Source: Coleofasciculaceae cyanobacterium (GTDB lineage Bacteria; Cyanobacteriota; Cyanobacteriia; Cyanobacteriales; Xenococcaceae). From it: a stretch of DNA of 64,000 nucleotides. Shown here piece after piece: positions 37,878-47,450 of the stretch (position 1 is the stretch's first letter; each line of letters begins with the position of its first letter). A program made the translations under genes and the position numbers. The notes under the pieces were generated by a model, which had not been told where the DNA came from, made no database searches, and was given only the letters and a program-made list of their open reading frames with translations. The stretch lies in the NCBI GenBank assembly GCA_036703275.1, contig DATNPK010000011.1, positions 186,001 to 250,000 on the forward strand, given 5' to 3'.

Positions 37878-38582
37878 ATGGAGATTTTAATAGTTGAAAA
37901 TGAGCGTGAAATAGCAGAAATCATTCAAGAATGCTTAAAGGCTGAGGGGTTTTCCTGTCGTGTCTGTCATGATGGTCATTCTGCCTTAAGACTAGTTGTC
38001 CAACAACAACCAGACTTAATTATTCTCGATCTCAGGCTACCTGATATTGATGGTTTAGAAGTGTGTACCCAAATTCGCCATAAGCCAGTAGCTAATGATC
38101 CTTATATCTTAATGTTGACTTCTAAAGGAAAAGAAACAGACCGCATTACTGGTCTATCTACAGGGGCGGATGATTATTATATTAAACTTTTTAGCCCTAG
38201 AGAATTAATTGCTAGGGTACGGGCTTTGTTACGCCGTCGTCTACGAGATCTTGGCGATCGCTCCAGAGCGATCCGAACTCAATCCTTTAATATTGACCTC
38301 GAACAACATTGTATAATTTCTCATGCCAATTCTGATTCACGCCGACAGTTAGATCTATCTGCTGTTGAATTTAAGTTGATGACTTTGTTGGTTAAACATC
38401 CGGGCAGGGTATGGCAAAGAGGACAACTGATGGAAAAGCTTTGGGGAGATAACTTTTTTGACAAAGAACGAGTTATTGATACTCACATCGCCCGACTGCG
38501 GAAAAAAATTGAATTTAATCCCAGTCAACCTCAGTTTATTAAAACAGTATTTGGCGTTGGCTACAAATTTGAGGACGCATAA
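37878..38582 (+). CDS. OmpR-family response regulator with an atypical receiver
   Basis: 234 residues. The receiver domain has acidic residues near the N-terminus (ENEREIAEII), the phosphoacceptor Asp in LIILDLRLPDIDG and the Thr/Ser switch in LMLTSKG. The C-terminal winged helix ends GVGYKFED. The conserved Lys-Pro after the beta5 strand reads YYIKLFSPRELIARV, so the usual Pro is Leu. Acts as a transcription factor; no kinase gene is adjacent. Stands alone upstream of tRNA-Thr. Confidence 0.9.
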   Translation: MEILIVENEREIAEIIQECLKAEGFSCRVCHDGHSALRLVVQQQPDLIILDLRLPDIDGLEVCTQIRHKPVANDPYILMLTSKGKETDRITGLSTGADDYYIKLFSPRELIARVRALLRRRLRDLGDRSRAIRTQSFNIDLEQHCIISHANSDSRRQLDLSAVEFKLMTLLVKHPGRVWQRGQLMEKLWGDNFFDKERVIDTHIARLRKKIEFNPSQPQFIKTVFGVGYKFEDA

Positions 38583-38655
38583 GCAACCTTGGCGTTGCTA
38601 AATCTCAAATCTCAATTTGATTAACAACAACTTTAGTTGATTAAGCCGATTTCTA

Positions 38656-38727
<72 letters not shown>

Positions 38728-38838
38728 ATGAATAATTATCTTATCATGAGTCGATTAGCTTTGGCGTAACATCAGTTAATCAGTAATTTTTTTAATTCGC
38801 GATCGCGCCATTTCTTCTGACTAGATTTTGCTAGATCT

Positions 38839-39012
38839 TTAATTATTTCTGACAGTCATTAATAACAAAGCGATCGCACTTAGAGTAAAGACGCTGCCAC
38901 AAATAAAAGTTGCTTTAGGGCTAATTATTTGCCACAGACTGCCTGCGATTAAGTTAGCTGGTAACAAGGCAATCCCCATAGCTAAATTAAAATAGTGAGT
39001 CAATAGCTCATA
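38839..39012 (-). pseudogene. C-terminal fragment of an MFS transporter
   Basis: A minus-strand frame of about 57 codons with no start codon. It reads HYFNLAMGIALLPANLIAG, then LWQIISPKATFICGSV and the terminal FTLSAIALLLMTVRNN. The NLAMGIALLPANLIAGSLW pattern is typical of the last helices of major facilitator proteins. A stop interrupts the frame just upstream at about 39015. No upstream part exists between here and the GH57 gene, so only the tail survives, next to tRNA-Thr. Confidence 0.7.
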
Positions 39013-39051
39013 CTATAAATAATTACCTTCTTGTAATCCTAGAGGACAACT

Positions 39052-40530
39052 ATGGCGATCGCAACAGCACCTCAAAATAATCTAGAAATAGTAACCAATG
39101 GCTTACCCAATATCTGTGGTTGGGAGTCAGACATCGCGACCGTCGTTAATTACAATCAGCCAGTCTTTTTACCCCACAGCAAGATTAATCTCGAACAGGT
39201 TAACGCTGGTTTTGCCTGCGCCCTTCATATGCACCAGCCCACCATCCCCGCAGGAGCAAACGGTGAATTAATCGGTAATCTGCAAAATATGTTTGAACAT
39301 CCTGATAATGGCGACAATCATAACGCAGGAGTTTTTGCCTGGTGCTATTCTCGCATGGGTGATTGGATACCGGAACTAGTAGCTAACGGCTGCAACCCCA
39401 GGATTATGCTGGATTATTCTGGCAATCTTCTTTGGAGCTTTCAGCAGATGGGGCGTAACGATATTATCGATAACCTCAAAAAAATTACCTGCGACGCAAA
39501 TTATCAGCCCTATGTGGAATGGCTGGGTACGATGTGGAGTCATGCAGTGATTCCTTCAACTCCTATTCCCGATCTCAAGCTACATATTCAGGCTTGGCAA
39601 CATTACTTTGCTGCTATTTTCGGCTTTGATGCCCTACAACGGATCAAAGGGTTTTCTCCTCCAGAAATGCACCTACCTAACAACCCCGATACTCTTTATG
39701 AATATATCAAAGCTCTTAAGGAATGTGGTTATCGTTGGCTGTTGGTACAGGAACATTCCGTAGAAAGATTAGACGGTTCAGGCTTGCACCACGATGATAA
39801 GTATATCCCCAATCGCTTAGTTGCTCGTAATACTCACGGAGAAACGATCGCTATTACGGCCTTAATTAAAACCCAAGGTTCAGATACCAAACTAGTAGCT
39901 CAGATGCAGCCCTATCATGAAGCTAAAGGTAGAGGCAGACAACAAATTGGCAGCGTTTCTATACCTAGTTGTGTAAGTCAAATTGCCGACGGTGAAAATG
40001 GTGGGGTGATGATGAACGAGTTCGCCCGTGACTTTCAGCCTGTATGGTACGAACTAAAAGACAATCAAAATATCGTCGGGTTGAACGGTACAGAATATTT
40101 GGAATTAATTGAAGCGGCGGGAGTAAAGCCTGAAGACTATCCTACTTGCCAAGCCGTCGGACAGCATAAAATTTGGCAACAGGTAGATCCTGAAACTGCT
40201 ACGCCTAACAAAGTACAAAGTGCGATCGCTCATTTAGAGGCAACAGATCATCAGTTTCACATGGATGGAGCATCTTGGACAGACGATCTTAGTTGGGTTA
40301 AAGGTTATGAAAATGTCCTCGAACCAATGAACCAATTGAGCGCTATGTTTCACCTGAAATATGATGCTCTAGTCGCTCAAGATCCTGCGGTAACTAAAAC
40401 TAAAGAGTATCAAGAAGCATTGCTTTATGTGTTGCTACTAGAAACAAGCTGCTTCCGTTATTGGGGGCAGGGTACTTGGACAGATTATGCCAGAGAATTA
40501 TTCCGCCGAGGAGAAGCCTTATTGAAATAA
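39052..40530 (+). CDS. Glycoside hydrolase family 57 protein
   Basis: 492 residues. FACALHMHQPTIPAG carries the family's N-terminal His-containing strand, and the (beta/alpha)7 barrel continues with LDYSGNLLWSFQQM, WLGTMWSHAVIP, FSPPEMHLPN (candidate nucleophile Glu) and WLLVQEHSVERLDG. GH57 enzymes are retaining amylases or alpha-glucan branching enzymes; this subgroup's specificity is unknown. It may act in glycogen metabolism, since the glgP in this window is dead. The short 5' leader follows the MFS fragment. Confidence 0.85.
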   Translation: MAIATAPQNNLEIVTNGLPNICGWESDIATVVNYNQPVFLPHSKINLEQVNAGFACALHMHQPTIPAGANGELIGNLQNMFEHPDNGDNHNAGVFAWCYSRMGDWIPELVANGCNPRIMLDYSGNLLWSFQQMGRNDIIDNLKKITCDANYQPYVEWLGTMWSHAVIPSTPIPDLKLHIQAWQHYFAAIFGFDALQRIKGFSPPEMHLPNNPDTLYEYIKALKECGYRWLLVQEHSVERLDGSGLHHDDKYIPNRLVARNTHGETIAITALIKTQGSDTKLVAQMQPYHEAKGRGRQQIGSVSIPSCVSQIADGENGGVMMNEFARDFQPVWYELKDNQNIVGLNGTEYLELIEAAGVKPEDYPTCQAVGQHKIWQQVDPETATPNKVQSAIAHLEATDHQFHMDGASWTDDLSWVKGYENVLEPMNQLSAMFHLKYDALVAQDPAVTKTKEYQEALLYVLLLETSCFRYWGQGTWTDYARELFRRGEALLK

Positions 40531-40596
40531 TTTTCCTAAGGTGAGCATAAATGGAAACATCATAAATGAGCGATTAATTTGTAATGCCCACCAAAA

Positions 40597-41169
40597 TCAA
40601 TTTGCCGACGAAAATTGACGCATAGATTCAATTAACCGCTCAAAATAGGGTTCGATCTCATTCTGCTGTGCTGGTTCAAAATGCTTCAGACTAAAAACTT
40701 TTAATTGTTCCAAGCCCAAAATCATGGCATCCAAAGGAACTTGCAGTTCTTGATATAGCTGCTCCATATACTCTAAACCGCGATCGCTCGTATAGTCTAC
40801 TCTTTGACCGCTGATACCATAGCTAATACAGCGCATAAAGTGCCAAAAGTCACGCCAGCAGGCTTCGGCTCGCATAGTCGGATATAAACCGCCTCCAGGC
40901 TCGGTAATCCCTGGACAAGCATTCAAAACCACTCCTCGAGCCTGGGAAACTATTTCTACCACATTGTCTCTTAATAGTTTTCCTTGAGCTAATCCTGTCG
41001 ATAAGCTGGACACAATCGCCTCAATTTTGGCAATATCTTTATCTGTCAAATATCTTCCCTCATTATCTGCCTGCTGGAAAATATCAATTACTTCGGTAGG
41101 ATAATTCTGCCAATCCAAACTAACAATACGAGACTTTTTGATTAATTCTTGTACTTTATCACTGAGCAT
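40597..41169 (-). CDS. Divergent phycobiliprotein-family protein
   Basis: 190 residues, slightly longer than allophycocyanin subunits. The phycobilisome globin core is recognisable: IVSSLSTGLAQGKLLRDNVVEIVSQARGVV near the middle, YPTMRAEACWRDFWHFMRCISYGISG aligned with the YxxRxxAACxRDxxYxLRY motif, and LEYMEQLYQELQVPLDAMILGLEQLK near the C-terminus. The Cys in EACW sits where phycocyanobilin is attached in ApcA/CpcA, so a bilin could be bound. It is divergent from a HEAT-repeat gene of the lyase/NblB type (112 bp between). Role unknown. Confidence 0.75.
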   Translation of the reverse strand: MLSDKVQELIKKSRIVSLDWQNYPTEVIDIFQQADNEGRYLTDKDIAKIEAIVSSLSTGLAQGKLLRDNVVEIVSQARGVVLNACPGITEPGGGLYPTMRAEACWRDFWHFMRCISYGISGQRVDYTSDRGLEYMEQLYQELQVPLDAMILGLEQLKVFSLKHFEPAQQNEIEPYFERLIESMRQFSSAN

Positions 41170-41281
41170 TTTGTGTCTCCAAGATCTGGGCTTATTTACT
41201 ATATATCCTTCGTCAGACAGCTATCTAGCAACAGCAATGTAAAGTAAAGTAAACTCATAATTCAATTTTAAGCTCATAGAT

Positions 41282-41938
41282 ATGGATATAGAACAAATTA
41301 AAATCGCTATAGATAACTCCGATCCTCAGCAAAGAATGAAAGGGATTCGACAACTCAGAAATTACGAAGCGGATATTGCTGTACCTTTACTGTTGAATCA
41401 TGTTGATGATCGCGAGTTTTTAGTCCGTTCTTTTGTCGCGATGGGATTAGGCAGAAAGCAAAGTGATGCAGCTTTTGCGGCACTATTAGGCATGATCAAA
41501 GATGATCGCGATCCTAACGTCAGGGCAGAAGCAGCAAATTCCTTATCTTTTTATGGCGATGTAGCAGTGCCTCATCTGAGACAAATGTATGAACAGGACG
41601 ATCATTGGTTAGTTCGACGTAGCGTAATTGCAGCTATGGCAGATCTTAATAGTGCTCAAGAGTTATTAGAAATTTGCGCTATTGGATTATCAGGCGAAGA
41701 TCAGCCAGTTATGGAGTCATGTATCAGCGCTTTAGGACTTCTGGCAAATACAGAACAGCAAGCAGAAGCTTTGAAATTACTTTTACCCTTAGCAGCGGAT
41801 GAATGTTGGCGCATGAGGTTACAGGTGGCTAAATCTTTGGGCAAATATAATCATCAAGGGGCGATCGCTGCCTTAGAGCAGCTTAAAACAGATGAGGACC
41901 ATCGCGTAGTTGGTGCAGTCTTAGAAAGTCTACTCTAA
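41282..41938 (+). CDS. HEAT-repeat protein, NblB/CpcE-like
   Basis: 218 residues made of about six HEAT-like repeats (for example ADIAVPLLLNHVDDREFLVRSFVAMGLG and DDHWLVRRSVIAAMADL). Proteins of this layout include bilin lyase subunits (CpcE/F, PecE/F) and NblB, which help attach or remove bilins on phycobiliproteins. Divergent placement beside the phycobiliprotein-like gene suggests that pair may be its substrate. No catalytic residue can be identified, so a general scaffold role is possible. Confidence 0.7.
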   Translation: MDIEQIKIAIDNSDPQQRMKGIRQLRNYEADIAVPLLLNHVDDREFLVRSFVAMGLGRKQSDAAFAALLGMIKDDRDPNVRAEAANSLSFYGDVAVPHLRQMYEQDDHWLVRRSVIAAMADLNSAQELLEICAIGLSGEDQPVMESCISALGLLANTEQQAEALKLLLPLAADECWRMRLQVAKSLGKYNHQGAIAALEQLKTDEDHRVVGAVLESLL

Positions 41939-42039
41939 ACTCCAAATAATTAATCTTTCTAGAATCTCGATCAATAAAATAAATGACTCTTTGATAAAAT
42001 CATTAGAGAAACATTAACAAATATTACAAAATTCCTTAA

Positions 42040-43020
42040 ATGAAATTATTGGTAGTTGGCGCGACTGGCACTTTAGGCAGACAGGTGGTTCGTCAAGCTT
42101 TAGATGAAGATCACGAAGTACGCTGCTTGGTACGCAACCCTAACAAAGCAATTTTTCTTAAAGAGTGGGGTGCAGAAATAGTCAAGGGCGATTTGTGCGA
42201 TCGATCAACTCTTGCTCCTGCATTAAAAGGTGTTGATGCCGTTATTGATGCTGCTACTGCTAGAGTTACCGATAATCTCAGTGCCAAGGAAGTCGATTGG
42301 ATAGGCAAAGTTAATTTGATCCAGGCTACTAAAGCCGCTGGAATAGAGCGATATATCTTTTTCTCAATTCTTAATGCCGACAAGTATCCAGAAGTTCCTT
42401 TAATGAACATCAAGCGATGCACAGAATTATTTCTGGCTGAATCTGGCTTAAATTACACTGTTTTACAGCTTGCTGGTTTTATGCAAGGATTGATTAGTCA
42501 ATATGCGATACCGATCTTGGAAGAACAGGTTGTGTGGGTAACGGGAGAAAGCACACCTATTGCCTACATGAATACCCAAGATATTGCTAAGTTTGCGATT
42601 CGGGCTTTGTCAGTATCGGCTACGGAGAAGAAAACTTTTCCTGTAGTGGGAACAAAAGCCTGGGGTGCCTATGAAATTATGAATCTGTGCGAAAATCTTA
42701 CTGGAAAAAATTCTCGCATCTCTCGCGTATCTTTAGGTGTACTTGGCTTGATGCGCCGCATAACTCGCTTTTGTGAATGGGGACAAAACACCGCAGATCG
42801 CCTCACTTTTGCCGAAGTATTAACCAGTGGTAAACCATTAGATGCACCAATGGAAGATGTTTACGCAACCTTTGGTTTAGATCCTCAAAAGACTACTACT
42901 TTAGAAGAATATATGCAGGAATATTTCGGCCGCATTATGAAAAAACTCAAAGAAATTGATTACGAGAAAAATAAAGGCAAGAAAAAGAAAAGTAAAATAC
43001 CTTACCGTAACCAGTTTTAA
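42040..43020 (+). CDS. ycf39: Ycf39 / HCF244-like photosystem II assembly factor
   Basis: 326 residues. An atypical SDR with the NAD(P)-binding GATGTLGRQVVRQAL and C-terminal YATFGLDPQKTTTLEEYMQEYF. Ycf39 binds chlorophyll synthase complexes and D1 precursors and helps insert chlorophyll into photosystem II at the thylakoid. The basic C-terminus (KNKGKKKKSK) is more lysine-rich than is usual but otherwise the gene is intact. A weak hairpin at about 43087-43135 may end transcription. Confidence 0.9.
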   Translation: MKLLVVGATGTLGRQVVRQALDEDHEVRCLVRNPNKAIFLKEWGAEIVKGDLCDRSTLAPALKGVDAVIDAATARVTDNLSAKEVDWIGKVNLIQATKAAGIERYIFFSILNADKYPEVPLMNIKRCTELFLAESGLNYTVLQLAGFMQGLISQYAIPILEEQVVWVTGESTPIAYMNTQDIAKFAIRALSVSATEKKTFPVVGTKAWGAYEIMNLCENLTGKNSRISRVSLGVLGLMRRITRFCEWGQNTADRLTFAEVLTSGKPLDAPMEDVYATFGLDPQKTTTLEEYMQEYFGRIMKKLKEIDYEKNKGKKKKSKIPYRNQF

Positions 43021-43437
43021 GCTCTAATTTGAGTATGATATTGTTCAATTAAGTTGCGTAACCCAAAATTGTAAATAATAAGTATTAAGGATCGAAGACT
43101 AGATATAAATTTAGTTTTTAGTCCTTATTTTTTGCGTTTTGAATTTTATGTTTTACGCTTAATCTACGTAAGTTTGTTAACTATGTAAGTCAAGAGATAG
43201 TATTTAATATTTATTGTTTATTCTGTAACAAACATCAAGAAATCGATCGTCGATAGTTATAATCAAATGGTTCTTCTACCCTTTTTTAAAAATAACTTTT
43301 ATTTTTTAGTAATTAGCTGCCAAATATACAAATATTTTATTTTGACTTGAAAATGACTTATAAAGCAAAATGTTATTTTTTATAGTTTGATTGGGAATTA
43401 TGAATATGTAGAAAAAATAATGTTATGAACTGCTGCT
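43021..43437. other. AT-rich non-coding gap
   Basis: 417 bp with no credible frame. Possible weak hairpin (AAGGA...TCCTT followed by TTTTTT) at about 43087-43135 in line with termination of ycf39. The rest is AT-rich and has no repeat modules. Confidence 0.5.
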
Positions 43438-43878
43438 ATGTCTGGTAAAATTGTTTATTTTAATACAAAAAACTTTATAAAAAGAGGAATGTTTGACCAA
43501 TCTGGCACAAAATGCACCATAGACGGGTTGGTTTTAAAAAAAGGCGACAGATCGGGACATGATGATATTCAAAAAATAATGAGTTCCTGCCGTCAATACA
43601 ATCTTCTTGGCATCAATACCATAGTCGTCAAAGGAGATAATGATTTAACTATTTGGATTGAGGAGAAATCTCAAACTATTCAAGAAGCTGGAGTTACAAA
43701 AGATGATGAAGTAACCAGGCAACCACTGGCAAATAATCAGTCACTTCCCACTAAAACAGTGACTAAGCAATATCGAGGTCAAGTATATGAAGAAGTCGTT
43801 GTAGATTGGGCAGCAATGCAGCAAACAAACCAGCAAAACAAGCCTCGTCGTAAGTATCGAGGACAATATATTGATTAA
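43438..43878 (+). CDS. Small protein with YRG motifs (DUF4278-like tail)
   Basis: 146 residues. N-terminal half KIVYFNTKNFIKRGMFDQ, then LVLKKGDRSGHDDIQKI, is unrecognised. The C-terminus has two YRG motifs, KQYRGQVYEEVVVDWAAM and RKYRGQYID, resembling the YRGxxY repeats of cyanobacterial DUF4278 proteins, whose function is not established. The gene has an AT-rich leader and stands alone. The DUF4278 link is only a motif-level resemblance. Confidence 0.55.
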   Translation: MSGKIVYFNTKNFIKRGMFDQSGTKCTIDGLVLKKGDRSGHDDIQKIMSSCRQYNLLGINTIVVKGDNDLTIWIEEKSQTIQEAGVTKDDEVTRQPLANNQSLPTKTVTKQYRGQVYEEVVVDWAAMQQTNQQNKPRRKYRGQYID

Positions 43879-43973
43879 CTAAATAATAAATAATAATTTA
43901 GAGTTAAATATTAAGTTTTATGAAATAAGTTACTAGTCTATTGCCATCTCTTAGCTATTTAAACCGCTAGATA

Positions 43974-45032
43974 TTAGCTTTCTTCGGTGATTTTCTTTGG
44001 CTTAGTTAGATCGACTGCCACTTTTTCGTCCTGAGTATCGATCGCAACTAAGGATGTTTCTTCTAGCTTAACAATTTGGGGTTGAAAGTTGGCTGCTATC
44101 TTATCTCGCTGATTGATTAGGTAGATACTAGCTATTGTTAGGCATACTCCTGCTGATTGAAGAGTGCTTAATACTTCCGCAAGAATAATTGTGCTAAACA
44201 ACAGAGCAAAGATCGGAGTCAAAAAAGTTAAGGCACTCAAACTAGTCAAATTACCCTTAGATGCCAAATAAAAGAAGATTCCATAGGCGATCGCGCTACC
44301 GAAAACCGTGGCGTATCCCAGTGCCAGCCAACCTTCTAAGGTAATATTACTCCACTGTTGTGATTCTTGTAGCCAAGACAAACCAAACAAAGGCAATCCA
44401 CCTAAAATCATATGCCAACCTGTAGCCACTACAGGATCGCTATAACGACTAATGTAGGGAATCATAACCGTACCTACAGCCATGGATAAAGAAGCTAGCA
44501 GCATTAACCACTCACCGTTATCAAATAATCCCAGCCAGTTCAAATTTATTGCCCCAAAATCTCCAGCAAACAGACTATAGATCCAGCGATCGGGTAAACC
44601 AATTAAGCTGATACCTAAAATGCCAATACCTAATCCTAACCAACCCCACAGACCAATAATTTCACCAAACAACCAGCTAGACAAAAGAGCAACTGCTAAG
44701 GGTTGAGAATCAATCATAACTGAACCTAAACCAGCCCCAGTTTTAACAATTCCTTGAGCTAAAAAACCTTGAAACATCGCCCCGTCAACTATAGCAAAAG
44801 CCAGAATCCATAACCAAGCTTGCCAAGTTTTAGGCTGAGGTAATTTTAAAATAGCTGCTACTACCAATACTAAAATTCCCGCTGGTACTAATCTAACTCC
44901 CGCCATAAAAAAAGGTGTAGTGTAGGGAATAACTCCTTTCATAGCTACCATTGCAGTTCCCCAGAGGAAAAAAGGAGCAATCAGCAATAAGGCTTTAGGA
45001 ATTGATGAGGTTGAATTAGAACTGAGTTGCAT
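43974..45032 (-). CDS. EamA/DMT family transporter
   Basis: 352 residues with ten predicted transmembrane segments, two EamA repeats (LIAPFFLWGTAMVAMKG at the N-terminus and GYATVFGSAIAYGIFFYLA in the second). Members export amino acids or metabolites across the plasma membrane. The polar C-terminal 50 residues extend beyond the normal end. Divergent from the TPS exoprotein gene, with a perfect 32-bp palindrome between. Confidence 0.88.
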   Translation of the reverse strand: MQLSSNSTSSIPKALLLIAPFFLWGTAMVAMKGVIPYTTPFFMAGVRLVPAGILVLVVAAILKLPQPKTWQAWLWILAFAIVDGAMFQGFLAQGIVKTGAGLGSVMIDSQPLAVALLSSWLFGEIIGLWGWLGLGIGILGISLIGLPDRWIYSLFAGDFGAINLNWLGLFDNGEWLMLLASLSMAVGTVMIPYISRYSDPVVATGWHMILGGLPLFGLSWLQESQQWSNITLEGWLALGYATVFGSAIAYGIFFYLASKGNLTSLSALTFLTPIFALLFSTIILAEVLSTLQSAGVCLTIASIYLINQRDKIAANFQPQIVKLEETSLVAIDTQDEKVAVDLTKPKKITEES

Positions 45033-45098
45033 TAAATTCGAGATAACGGACTACCTGTATATGAGTTTACTCAATTCTCAAAAAATTTGTACTTTTGT

Positions 45099-45130
45099 TA
45101 AGCAGTTAGTGCGATCGCACTAACTGCTTA
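45099..45130. promoter_or_regulatory. Perfect 32-bp palindrome centred on GCGATCGC
   Basis: The half-sites TAAGCAGTTAGTGCGA and its exact complement meet at the HIP1 octamer. It lies in the 176-bp spacer between the divergent EamA and TPS genes, so it could be a dimeric operator or a structured repeat. It has no T run on either side that would make a clear terminator. Confidence 0.55.
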
Positions 45131-45208
45131 CTTTTGACTTTTAACTGTCACTGGCTGTCTTGTTTTACTTAAGTTAGCATTGCGTGAGGTCTTGACTAAA
45201 TATTCCTT

Positions 45209-47449
45209 ATGCTGTCTGTTAATCTTGGTAGCCATAGTTTTAAAGTCGGTGCAACGACTGTATTTGCCCTAATGCTGCTTGACGGTGGTGTTCAGGCACA
45301 GATAACTAGCGACAATAGCACTAACACTAAAGTTCAAGCCGACCAAAATAGATCCGTGGTTACTGGCGGTATTCAATCGGGAAATAATCTGTTTCATAGT
45401 TTTGAGCAATTTTCTTTAAGCACTGGTGCAACAGCTAATTTCGATCATGCTTTAGAGATTGAAAATATTTTTAGCCGAGTTACAGGAGGAACAGTTTCCG
45501 AGATTGATGGTTTAATTCAGACACAGGGCAATGCTAATTTATTTTTACTCAACCCCGCAGGAATTGTTTTTGGCGCGAATGCTCAGCTAGATATAGGAGG
45601 TTCATTTATTGCCACTACAGGCGATCGCCTGATCTTTGAAGACGACGTTGAATTTAGTGCATCTATCACCGAAGACAAGCCTTTATTAACTATCAGTTCA
45701 CCCATTGGTTTACAGTATGGTGGCAGCGTAGGCAACATTGAAGTGTTACCTAATGCCAATCGTAGCCCTAATGATCGTGGTTTAAATATTAGACCTGGTA
45801 ACACTCTAGCTTTACTGGGTGGTGATGTATCGATGAGCAGAAACAGTCTTAATGGTATTGGCAGTAATGTTGAAATTGGTAGCGTCAAGTCTGGCGTAAT
45901 TAAGCTACAAACTCACGAGAATGGTTGGCAATTTAATTATCAAGCTGCTCAAGATTTGGGCAATATCAGTTTTAGTAATCGAGCCTTAATTAACAATAGT
46001 GGTGGCAAAGTCAATTTTCGGGGCAAAACCATTAGTCTAGCAACTGGTTCAGGCATACGCGATTTCAATAACCTGAATCGAACCAGAAGCAGCATCAATA
46101 TAGAAGCTAACGAATCAATTAATCTCAACGGTGGCTTGCTATTAACTCAGGTAGGACAACAGCGTAACGATCTAGCTCAAGCGATCGCTAATGTGGGTGG
46201 AGACATTTTACTTCAGTCTCCTCAAATCTTTTTAAATAATGGCTCAGTGGTTTCGGCTGGTACTCTGAGCAATGGTGCAGGGGGCAACATTGCTATTAAC
46301 GCTCAAAATCTCGTGCAGCTATCTAGCGACACAGGAAACCCTTCAATAGTTAGCACCTCTACCCAAGGAATGGGTAACGGAGGTCAAATAGAAATTAATA
46401 CAGGAAAATTAATCATCAACGGAGGAAGTCAGGTTCAGGCTTTAGCAGGAAACGGTGCAGGAGGTACAATTACGGTGAATGCTAGCCAAGGTGTAAATAT
46501 CTCTGGCACAGGAATCTTGCGATCGCGAGACAGAGCCGGCAATTCATCAGAAATTGAACTAAATAGCGGTTTTTCCGCTTCTTCGGGGATTGAGGGCTTA
46601 CCCGCCTTACAGCAACCCCAAGGTAAAAGTGGCAACTTGGTAATTAATACTCCTAATTTGACTATACAAGAGGACGCGCAAATATCGGTTAGCAATTATG
46701 GTTTGGCTGATGCAGGAGATATTCAAATTACGACCTCAACTCTCAGCTTAGATACGGCAGGAAAAATCGTGGCTAACACCGCATCTGGAGAAGGCGGTTC
46801 GATCTCCATAATTGCCGAAAAATTAGTTATTTTAGACCAGGCAAGTTCTATATCTACCGCCGCCAAGCAAAATGGTAATGGGGGTAACATCAAGGTAAAA
46901 ACGGCAAATTTAGTTTTGCTGGACTTTAATCAAGTTAGTGCTAATGCGAGTCAGGGAAATGGAGGGAAGATTACGATTGATACCCAAGGACTATTTATCG
47001 ATCCAACTAGTAAAATTACCGCTAGTTCCGAAGTTGAACAAAAAAAAGGTACTGTAGAAATCAATACCTTAGATCTTAGTTCGAGACTGGAAACAGATTA
47101 TTATGAACAGTCTCCCCTGGCAGCAGAAAATCAGATTAACACCGGCTGCGGTGTCGGTACAAGTCTCGCCCAGAATCAATTTCGCGATCTTGGTCGTGGC
47201 GGTATTCCTAATAATCTACTCCAAGAAACCTCTAATTTAGAAACTCTAGCTGACTTGGGCAAACATGAGCCTAAAACATCAAACTCAATCAAGCAGAGTA
47301 AAGATACTTTTGAGCAATCTACTGATTTAGAAGATCGACCGCTCACTGAAGCTAATAGTTGGATTGTTAACTCTCAAGGTGTGGTTGAACTAATTGCCCA
47401 ACCGCAAGTCGCCACATCAACGCAACCATCAAACTGCGGACTTCGTTAA
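45209..47449 (+). CDS. Two-partner secretion exoprotein (filamentous haemagglutinin-like)
   Basis: 746 residues. A signal peptide (FALMLLDGGVQAQ) is followed by the TPS domain with GNNLFHSFEQFSLSTGATANF, NIFSRVTGG and the motif NPAGIVFGANAQLDIGGSF. The rest is beta-helix repeats rich in Gly and Asn. The C-terminal segment around NTGCGVGTSLAQNQFRDLGRGG is common in cyanobacterial members. Exported to the outer membrane or beyond by a TpsB/CdiB-type transporter; no such gene is in the window. Possible role in adhesion or surface coat; inference. Confidence 0.87.
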   Translation: MLSVNLGSHSFKVGATTVFALMLLDGGVQAQITSDNSTNTKVQADQNRSVVTGGIQSGNNLFHSFEQFSLSTGATANFDHALEIENIFSRVTGGTVSEIDGLIQTQGNANLFLLNPAGIVFGANAQLDIGGSFIATTGDRLIFEDDVEFSASITEDKPLLTISSPIGLQYGGSVGNIEVLPNANRSPNDRGLNIRPGNTLALLGGDVSMSRNSLNGIGSNVEIGSVKSGVIKLQTHENGWQFNYQAAQDLGNISFSNRALINNSGGKVNFRGKTISLATGSGIRDFNNLNRTRSSINIEANESINLNGGLLLTQVGQQRNDLAQAIANVGGDILLQSPQIFLNNGSVVSAGTLSNGAGGNIAINAQNLVQLSSDTGNPSIVSTSTQGMGNGGQIEINTGKLIINGGSQVQALAGNGAGGTITVNASQGVNISGTGILRSRDRAGNSSEIELNSGFSASSGIEGLPALQQPQGKSGNLVINTPNLTIQEDAQISVSNYGLADAGDIQITTSTLSLDTAGKIVANTASGEGGSISIIAEKLVILDQASSISTAAKQNGNGGNIKVKTANLVLLDFNQVSANASQGNGGKITIDTQGLFIDPTSKITASSEVEQKKGTVEINTLDLSSRLETDYYEQSPLAAENQINTGCGVGTSLAQNQFRDLGRGGIPNNLLQETSNLETLADLGKHEPKTSNSIKQSKDTFEQSTDLEDRPLTEANSWIVNSQGVVELIAQPQVATSTQPSNCGLR

Positions 47450-47450
47450 C

